From CAZCAC01 sp964496575 (GTDB lineage Bacteria > Planctomycetota > UBA1135 > GCA-002686595): a stretch of 29,306 nucleotides of DNA. The stretch's first letter is position 1. Each line of letters begins with the position of its first letter. A program made the translations under genes and the position numbers. This document shows, piece after piece, positions 24,887 to 29,306 of this stretch. Below the pieces are notes generated by a model that was given only the letters and a program-made list of their open reading frames with translations, had not been told where the DNA came from and made no database searches. The stretch covers positions 1 through 29,306 of the forward strand of contig CAZCAC010000107.1 of the NCBI GenBank assembly GCA_964496575.1, in the 5' to 3' direction.

Positions 24887-26821
24887 ATGAACGCGCTGTC
24901 CAGGATCCCGCTCCTCGCCCTCATCGGCCTGGTCGTCGCCCTCGGGGTGACGGCTGCTGGAGGCCGACCCGCGCCGGTGGTCGAATCGCTGCCGGTAACC
25001 CCGCTGACCTCGCCGGAAGACATCGCCTTCTCGAGCGACGGTGCTCACCTGGCGACTTCCGACCCGACGGGAGGTGCCGTGTGGCTGATCGAGTCCGCCA
25101 CCGGCGAAGCACGCCGGATCGAGTTGCGCGGGGAGCCGCGCGGAGTGGCGTGGACTCCCAGCGGTCGGATCCTGGTCGCCGAGTACGGTGCGGGCAGCGT
25201 CGCGGAGGTCGATCCACGGGAGACTCGCGTCGTGCGGCGCTTCGCGGTGGGGCGTTATCCCAAGAGCGTCGCGGTCGTCCCCGGAGGTGAGCTGGCCCTG
25301 GTCACCAACTCCGCGATCGGCGACGTCTCGGTGATCGATCTCGAGAGTGGTGAGGAGCGTGCCCGCCTGCCGGTCGCGCGCGAACCCGCGGCGGTCGCGG
25401 TGACCCCCGACGGAAAAGCCGCGGTGGTGGCCAACCTGCTTCCCGGCGGAGCGGCGACCTCGGCGCGACGCGGGGCGGTACTGAGCCTGCTCGATCTCGT
25501 GACCCTCGGGAAGCGGCGCGACGTCCGCCTGCCCGCCGGATCGACCGGTGTGCACGGCGTGACCGTCGGGCCGAAGGGACGCTGGGCCTACGCGGTCCAC
25601 ATCGTCGCCCGCACCAACGTGCCGACCACGCAGCTGGAGCGGGGCTGGGTCAACACCAACGCCGTGTCGGTCGTCGACCTGGAGAGGGGCGAGGTGTTCG
25701 CGACCTTGCTCCTCGACCACCCCTTCGAGGGAGCCGCGGATCCGTGGGACGTGGTCGCGACTCCCGACGGTTCGACGCTCTGGATCACCCTGAGCGGCGT
25801 TCACCAGCTGGCGCGCATCGACCTCGAGCAGCTGCATCGCTTCCTCGCCGGCGGCTTGCCGAAGGACCATCCTCTCGCCAGCAGCGGAGCCTACAGCGCG
25901 GGGACGGAGAGCATCTGGCTGCGGATCAAGAACGACTCCAGCCAGCGCGCCGAGCTGGTCAACGACCTCGCCGCGCTGCACGCGGCCGACCTGATCGAGC
26001 GGCAGAAGCTCGAGGGCCGGGGGCCGCGGGGAGTGGCGATCTCCCCCGACGGCGGCACCATGGCGGTCGCCCTTCACTTCAGTGGCACGGCTCTCGTGTG
26101 CGAAGCGAAGGACGGAGCGGAGCGCGGGAACGTGACCCTCGGTGGGCCGCGCCGACCCGATGAGGTGGCGCTGGGGCGCGAGTACTTCCACGACGCCACG
26201 CTCTGCTTCCAGCACTGGCTCTCCTGCGCGACCTGCCATCCCAACGACGGGCGGATCGACGGGATGAACTGGGACCTGTTGAACGACGGGATCGGCAACC
26301 CGAAGAACCTGAAGTCGCTGCTGCTGTCCCACCAGACCCCGCCGATGATGTGGCGCGGTGTGCGCGAGGACATGCCGCTGGCCGTGCGCAAGGGCTTCCA
26401 CATGCTCCTGCGCGAGCCGCAGGAGAGCGAGCTGGAGGCGGTCGAGGCCTACCTGCGCTCCCTCGTTCCGCAGCCGAGCCCCCACCTCGACGCCGGCGGC
26501 GCCCTCAGTCCTTCGGCGCGGCGCGGTGAGGAGCTCTTCCACGGCGAGGACACCGGCTGCGCGGCGTGCCACCCCGCACCGCTGCTCACCGACCTCGGGC
26601 GCCACGACGTCGGCACGCGTGGATCGCTCGACCGCGAGGACGCTTTCGACACGCCCAGCCTGATCGAGCTGTACCGCACCGCCCCGTACCTGCACGACGG
26701 GCGAGCGGCGACCCTGCGCGAGGTCCTGCTCGACGACAACCGCGGTGACCGCCACGGCTTCACCTCGGACCTCAGCGAGGAGCAGCTCGCGGACCTGATC
26801 GCCTACCTGCTGTCGATCTGA
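24887..26821 (+). CDS. YVTN propeller fused to diheme cytochrome c (CCP/MauG-like)
   Basis: A 644-residue exported protein. The ATG at 24887 is set by GGAGGAAG and opens a signal peptide or anchor (LLALIGLVVALGVTAAG). Residues about 35-410 form a beta-propeller of YVTN/NHL type with repeats such as SPEDIAFSSDGAHLATSD, PKSVAVVPGGELALVTN and PAAVAVTPDGKAAVVAN. Residues about 425-644 carry two c-type heme sites, C447-ATC-H451 and C558-AAC-H562, in the context of the cytochrome c peroxidase/MauG family (RGEELFHGEDTGCAACH, DTPSLIELYRTAPYLHDGRA, LSEEQLADLIAYLLSI). The likely role is a periplasmic redox enzyme or electron carrier using the propeller for binding; the substrate is unknown. It is convergent with the isomerase gene, separated by only 25 bp. 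Confidence 0.88.
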   Translation: MNALSRIPLLALIGLVVALGVTAAGGRPAPVVESLPVTPLTSPEDIAFSSDGAHLATSDPTGGAVWLIESATGEARRIELRGEPRGVAWTPSGRILVAEYGAGSVAEVDPRETRVVRRFAVGRYPKSVAVVPGGELALVTNSAIGDVSVIDLESGEERARLPVAREPAAVAVTPDGKAAVVANLLPGGAATSARRGAVLSLLDLVTLGKRRDVRLPAGSTGVHGVTVGPKGRWAYAVHIVARTNVPTTQLERGWVNTNAVSVVDLERGEVFATLLLDHPFEGAADPWDVVATPDGSTLWITLSGVHQLARIDLEQLHRFLAGGLPKDHPLASSGAYSAGTESIWLRIKNDSSQRAELVNDLAALHAADLIERQKLEGRGPRGVAISPDGGTMAVALHFSGTALVCEAKDGAERGNVTLGGPRRPDEVALGREYFHDATLCFQHWLSCATCHPNDGRIDGMNWDLLNDGIGNPKNLKSLLLSHQTPPMMWRGVREDMPLAVRKGFHMLLREPQESELEAVEAYLRSLVPQPSPHLDAGGALSPSARRGEELFHGEDTGCAACHPAPLLTDLGRHDVGTRGSLDREDAFDTPSLIELYRTAPYLHDGRAATLREVLLDDNRGDRHGFTSDLSEEQLADLIAYLLSI

Positions 26822-26846
26822 CGAGGAGCTCGGATCTCCTGGCGCG

Positions 26847-27758
26847 CTAGAAATCGTCCGCCTCGACGTAGGCGTCGATCACAGCACGCTCGCCTTCCTT
26901 TCCCTTGCCCGCCTTGCCGTGCTCCATCCCGACGATGCCGGCGAAGCCCTTCTCGTAAATACGGCGGAAGACGTTGCGGTAGTTGATCTCCCCCGTGCCC
27001 GGCTCGTTGCGGCCCGGATTGTCACCGACCTGGAAGTAGGCGATCTCAGCCCATGCGCGCTCGAGGTTGGGGATCAGGTTTCCTTCGGTGATCTGCTGGT
27101 GATAGAGGTCGTCGAGGATCTTGCAGTGTGGGCTGTCGACCGCCCTGCAGATCAGATAGGCCTGCGGCACCCTGGTCAGGAAGCAGCCTGCGTGGTCCTT
27201 CCAGGGATTCAGCGGCTCGAGCACCATGGTCAAGCCGGCCGGTTCGCAGATCTCGACGGCGCGGCGCATGTTCTCGACGACGTTGGCGGTCTGGTAGTCC
27301 CACTCGACGCCCTGGTGGTAGGTACCCGGTACCACGGTGCACCAGCGCGCGCCGACTCGTTTCGCCACCTCGGCCGCCCGCTCCATGTCCTTCCTGATCC
27401 GCTCCCTCGCCGCCTGGTCGTTCGATGCGAAGGTGACCTTTCGAAACTCCCCGTGGGCGACGAAGACTCCCATCTCCAGGCCCAGCTCCTCGAGCGCCTT
27501 CCGGATCTTCTCCTGTGTCTCGGGGCTCCGTCCCGCCATGCCGTTGTCCTCGATGGCGCGGAAACCCTCGTCCGCCATGAAGCGCAGCTGATCGATCAGG
27601 TCCTCTCCGGCGTGGTGCCGGAACGTGCCGAAGTGCGGCGCGTACTTCAGCTTGAAGCGGGCTCCCGGAGGAGTCGTCGGCCGCGAGAGAACAGTCGATG
27701 CCCCGGAGGCGGCGGCGATCGCCGCGGCGCTCCCCTTGATGAATTCGCGTCGGATCAT
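26847..27758 (-). CDS. Tat-exported hydroxypyruvate isomerase-like TIM-barrel protein
   Basis: A 303-residue protein of the sugar phosphate isomerase/epimerase superfamily, closest in pattern to hydroxypyruvate isomerases, which interconvert hydroxypyruvate and tartronate semialdehyde. The ATG at 27758 opens a twin-arginine signal (MIRREFIKGSAAAIAAASGA), so it is exported folded. Expected active-site strands are present: FKLKYAPHFGTF, GFRAIEDNGM, LTMVLEPLNPWKDHAGCF with the metal-binding Glu, CKILDDLYHQQITEGNLI with Asp and His, YFQVGDNPGRNEPGTGEINY, and GIVGMEHGK with the final Glu. Cytoplasmic homologues are about 260 residues, so the extra length is the signal region. Tat-exported members of this superfamily are common in Planctomycetota. 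The true sugar substrate may differ. Confidence 0.85.
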   Translation of the reverse strand: MIRREFIKGSAAAIAAASGASTVLSRPTTPPGARFKLKYAPHFGTFRHHAGEDLIDQLRFMADEGFRAIEDNGMAGRSPETQEKIRKALEELGLEMGVFVAHGEFRKVTFASNDQAARERIRKDMERAAEVAKRVGARWCTVVPGTYHQGVEWDYQTANVVENMRRAVEICEPAGLTMVLEPLNPWKDHAGCFLTRVPQAYLICRAVDSPHCKILDDLYHQQITEGNLIPNLERAWAEIAYFQVGDNPGRNEPGTGEINYRNVFRRIYEKGFAGIVGMEHGKAGKGKEGERAVIDAYVEADDF

Positions 27759-27766
27759 GATGGGGG

Positions 27767-27772
27767 AGAATA
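27767..27772 (-). promoter_or_regulatory. Candidate -10 element (TATTCT) for the isomerase gene
   Basis: On the minus strand TATTCT, preceded by CTG, ends 8 nt before the ATG at 27758. Transcription would begin within about 2 nt of the start codon, and no Shine-Dalgarno is present, so the message may be leaderless, as proposed for modAB. Confidence 0.45.
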
Positions 27773-27871
27773 CAGCCGGCGGTCGGGAGGGAACAACTCG
27801 CCAGGGGCCGGAGCGGGGCACGGGGCGCCCGAGTGGGCTGTTCGGCCATCCCCAGGCCATCTTCGCCGGGC

Positions 27872-27910
27872 GGCACGGCTCTTGCGGACCCGCGGGCCGC
27901 TCCCTACACT
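27872..27910 (+). promoter_or_regulatory. Overlapping sigma-54-like and sigma-70-like promoter candidates
   Basis: CGGCACGGCTCTTGC has GG at 27872-27873 and GC at 27884-27885, the -24/-12 spacing of sigma-54 promoters, and matches TGGCACG-N4-TTGC except for the first T. Overlapping it, TTGCGG (27882-27887) and TACACT (27905-27910) are separated by 17 nt, a fair sigma-70 pair. Either would serve the rubrerythrin-like gene at 27977. Confidence 0.45.
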
Positions 27911-27976
27911 CTTGCCCCCGCACATCCGTGCTTCGGGCCCATTTCCTCTATTGATCCTGTGATTGGAGATCGCGAC

Positions 27977-28468
27977 ATGACCGTGGAAGTCACCCTGGAG
28001 AAGGTCATCGACTTCGCCCTGGAGGTGGAGACGAGGGGCCAGAGCCTCTACCAGAAGCTGGCCGAGAAGTTCTCCGGCGATGCGGAGCTGCACGAGCTCT
28101 TTTCGACCCTGGCGCAGGACGAGGAGCACCACGCCCAGCAGTTCAGCGCACTTCGCGACCAGGCCGCCGCCAGCGGACCGCTGACCGAGGAGCAGCAGGT
28201 GTACCTGCGGGCCGTGTCGATCTCCGAGATCTTCTCGCCGGAGAATGGAATCGATCAGAACCTGGACGGAATCGTCACCCGTGAGGACGCCCTGGAGCGC
28301 TCCTTCCGGCTCGAGCGCGCCTCTCTCTTCTACTACAAGGCGATGAAGGAGGTCCTCGAGAGCGATCTGCTCGACTCGATGATCGCCGAGGAGAAGAGCC
28401 ACCTGGTGCAGGTGATGAAGTACATGGTCACCGGCGCCAAGATGCGAGGACTCGGCGACAAGTTCTAG
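27977..28468 (+). CDS. Rubrerythrin/ferritin-like diiron protein
   Basis: A 163-residue cytoplasmic protein of the ferritin-like four-helix fold, probably a rubrerythrin-type diiron protein for peroxide reduction or iron handling. The ATG at 27977 follows TTGGAGA. Likely iron ligands are Glu in helix 1 (FALEVETRGQSLYQKL, E16 or E18), E49 and H52 in DEEHHAQQF, E113 in LERASLFYY, and E139 and H142 in EEKSHLVQV, giving two ExxH pairs. There is no C-terminal rubredoxin domain with CxxC motifs, so an external electron donor would be needed. A segment DQNLDGIVTREDALE between helices resembles an EF-hand loop, possibly by chance. It is transcribed alone, with a strong terminator 24 nt downstream. 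Confidence 0.82.
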   Translation: MTVEVTLEKVIDFALEVETRGQSLYQKLAEKFSGDAELHELFSTLAQDEEHHAQQFSALRDQAAASGPLTEEQQVYLRAVSISEIFSPENGIDQNLDGIVTREDALERSFRLERASLFYYKAMKEVLESDLLDSMIAEEKSHLVQVMKYMVTGAKMRGLGDKF

Positions 28469-28491
28469 GACGAACACCCCGAGCGAATCAG

Positions 28492-28520
28492 AGCGAGGGC
28501 GCGTATCACGCGCCCTCGCT
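28492..28520 (+). terminator. Strong intrinsic-type hairpin, possibly bidirectional
   Basis: A perfect 12-bp stem (28492-28503 with 28509-28520) around the loop TATCA begins 24 nt after the rubrerythrin-like gene's stop. The stem is AGCGAGGGCGCG/CGCGCCCTCGCT. It lies between two convergent genes and could serve both; T-runs are short on either side. Confidence 0.8.
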
Positions 28521-28572
28521 TCGTATCTGGTCGGGACCGTGGTCCCAACGGTAACTGATCGGTCCAGTCGGC

Positions 28573-29306
28573 CTACGGTGTGAACACCACCGAGAGCGCG
28601 TTGGTCAGGTTGAACTCCGAGCTGCAAGGGCTGCCGCCCGGATCGCGGTACCAGCACTGGAAGTTGTGGGTCTCGCCGGCGCTCCAGCCGCCGCTGCCGA
28701 TCAGCCCGGTACTCCAGCTGGCGCTTCCCGCGCCGTCGGGAACCCGGATGCCCAGGCGCTGAAGAGCTCCGCCGGCGCAGCGCAGGCCGTCGCCGAAGGT
28801 CAGTCCCAGGCCGCCGTTGAGCTGGTTCTTCGCGGCGAAGAGCAGGGCGGACTGGCCGGGGATCAGGCCGAGGCCGTCGAAGCCCAGGTCTTCGGCGGCC
28901 ACGCTGGCCGTGCCCGTCGAGAGAAGGACAGCGCCGCCACCGGTCGAATTGGAGCAACCCTCGCCGGTGCCGCCGGTGTTCCCGCAGGGGCAGGCAGCCC
29001 CGGTGCCGTCACCGAAGCAGTAGGGGGTACCGGGGCCGGTGCACTCGTCCGGCACTCCGTTGCCATCGTGGTCCGTACTGGTGCCGCTCGAGATGTCGCA
29101 CTCGTCCGGAACCCCGTTCACGTTGCAGTCGGCGAACGTCTCGCAGTCATCGGGCGTTCCGTTGCCGTTGCAGTCCGTGTCGCATTCGTCGGGAATGCCG
29201 TTGCTGTTGCAGTCGTTCCCATCCAGCTCGCATTCGTCCGGGATCGAGTTGGAGTTGCAGTCGGTGAAGGTCTCGCAGTCATCCGGCGTGCCGTTGGAGT
29301 TGCAGT
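28573..29306 (-). CDS. Surface protein with Cys/Asn repeats and GTPYCFGD domain (partial, start outside window)
   Basis: The C-terminal 243 codons of an exported protein whose start lies beyond the window's right end; the frame is open to base 29306. An in-frame GTG at 29121 is not a credible start because the repeats continue upstream of it. The first part consists of six repeats of the form (D/H)xNxNGxPD(E/D)C. These resemble thrombospondin type 3 or dockerin-like calcium-binding loops rich in Asp and Asn. From 29031 down to the stop at 28573 is the GTPYCFGD domain: CPCGNTGGTGEGCSN, LLFAAKNQLNGG, FGDGLRCAGGALQRLGIRV and FQCWYRDPGGSPCSSEFN, ending SVVFTP. It is probably surface-located; the ligand is unknown. 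Confidence 0.85.
   Translation of the reverse strand, partial: CNSNGTPDDCETFTDCNSNSIPDECELDGNDCNSNGIPDECDTDCNGNGTPDDCETFADCNVNGVPDECDISSGTSTDHDGNGVPDECTGPGTPYCFGDGTGAACPCGNTGGTGEGCSNSTGGGAVLLSTGTASVAAEDLGFDGLGLIPGQSALLFAAKNQLNGGLGLTFGDGLRCAGGALQRLGIRVPDGAGSASWSTGLIGSGGWSAGETHNFQCWYRDPGGSPCSSEFNLTNALSVVFTP
29041..29306 (-). repeat. Tandem DCNxNGxPDEC-coding repeats
   Basis: Six imperfect units of about 36-57 bp, coding CNSNGTPDDC, CNSNSIPDEC, CNSNGIPDEC, CNGNGTPDDC, CNVNGVPDEC and HDGNGVPDEC with variable spacers. Units 1 and 4 are also close at the DNA level (gactgcgagac-ttc-ccgactgcaac). The array runs off the window. Conserved Asp/Asn suggests calcium binding, and paired Cys suggests disulfides. 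Confidence 0.85.

Noticed and set aside
29041..29306. CRISPR-like or other DNA repeat array at the right end
   Set aside because: The periodicity comes from coding repeats (CNxNGxPDEC) with irregular unit length and an open reading frame, not from conserved repeats with unique spacers.

Overview
The window is a high-GC stretch of bacterial chromosome. It carries mostly exported or surface proteins plus a few metabolic, transport and repair genes. Three proteins (31-1674, 16646-18412, 28573-29306) end in the same Cys-containing domain of about 150 residues that opens with GT(P/G)YCFG. Others include DCNxNGxPDEC repeats, a YVTN propeller joined to a diheme cytochrome, an exported CHAT-TPR protein and Tat-exported TIM-barrel isomerases. 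Taken together these suggest a marine-type Planctomycetota or a close relative. That placement is inference from protein style, since no rRNA or other marker is present.

Layout. Positions 31-1674 (minus) encode a seven-repeat FG-GAP propeller. Divergent from it are a secreted protein with a Cys-rich tail (2058-2984) and a membrane ferredoxin of the NapH/CcoG type with an HMA-like tail (3114-4328). A compact operon follows: a fused ModA-ModB (4555-6093), ModC (6090-7202) and a CYTH protein (7222-8013). Convergent to it is a broken uvrA (8037-9978, minus), which has lost about 300 internal codons and shifts frame at the scar. Next is an M9 collagenase-like protease (10059-13322, minus). Behind its start lies a decayed glycosidase-like fragment (13476-13757, minus).

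The plus-strand middle holds an exported TIM-barrel protein (13873-14736), a 50-nt near-perfect palindrome (14741-14790), a C25/gingipain-like protein whose catalytic His and Cys both appear replaced (14938-16368), an L-type lectin/adhesin (16646-18412) and a 1257-residue exported TPR-CHAT protein (18673-22446). A run of small genes follows: a membrane protein, a CyaB-like CYTH protein, a radical SAM protein and a DUF1801 protein (22606-24785). Then comes the propeller-diheme cytochrome (24887-26821). Convergent to it is a Tat-exported hydroxypyruvate isomerase-like protein (26847-27758, minus). Divergent from that is a rubrerythrin-like protein (27977-28468) with a clear terminator. The window ends inside a minus-strand surface protein with Cys/Asn/Asp repeats.

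How the genes fit together. The molybdate transporter is a clear functional unit. The Cys-rich protein and membrane ferredoxin may form a redox or metal-handling pair. The collagenase, C25-like protein, lectin and FG-GAP protein look like an extracellular attachment and degradation repertoire. I saw no tRNA, rRNA, CRISPR array, insertion sequence or integrase.
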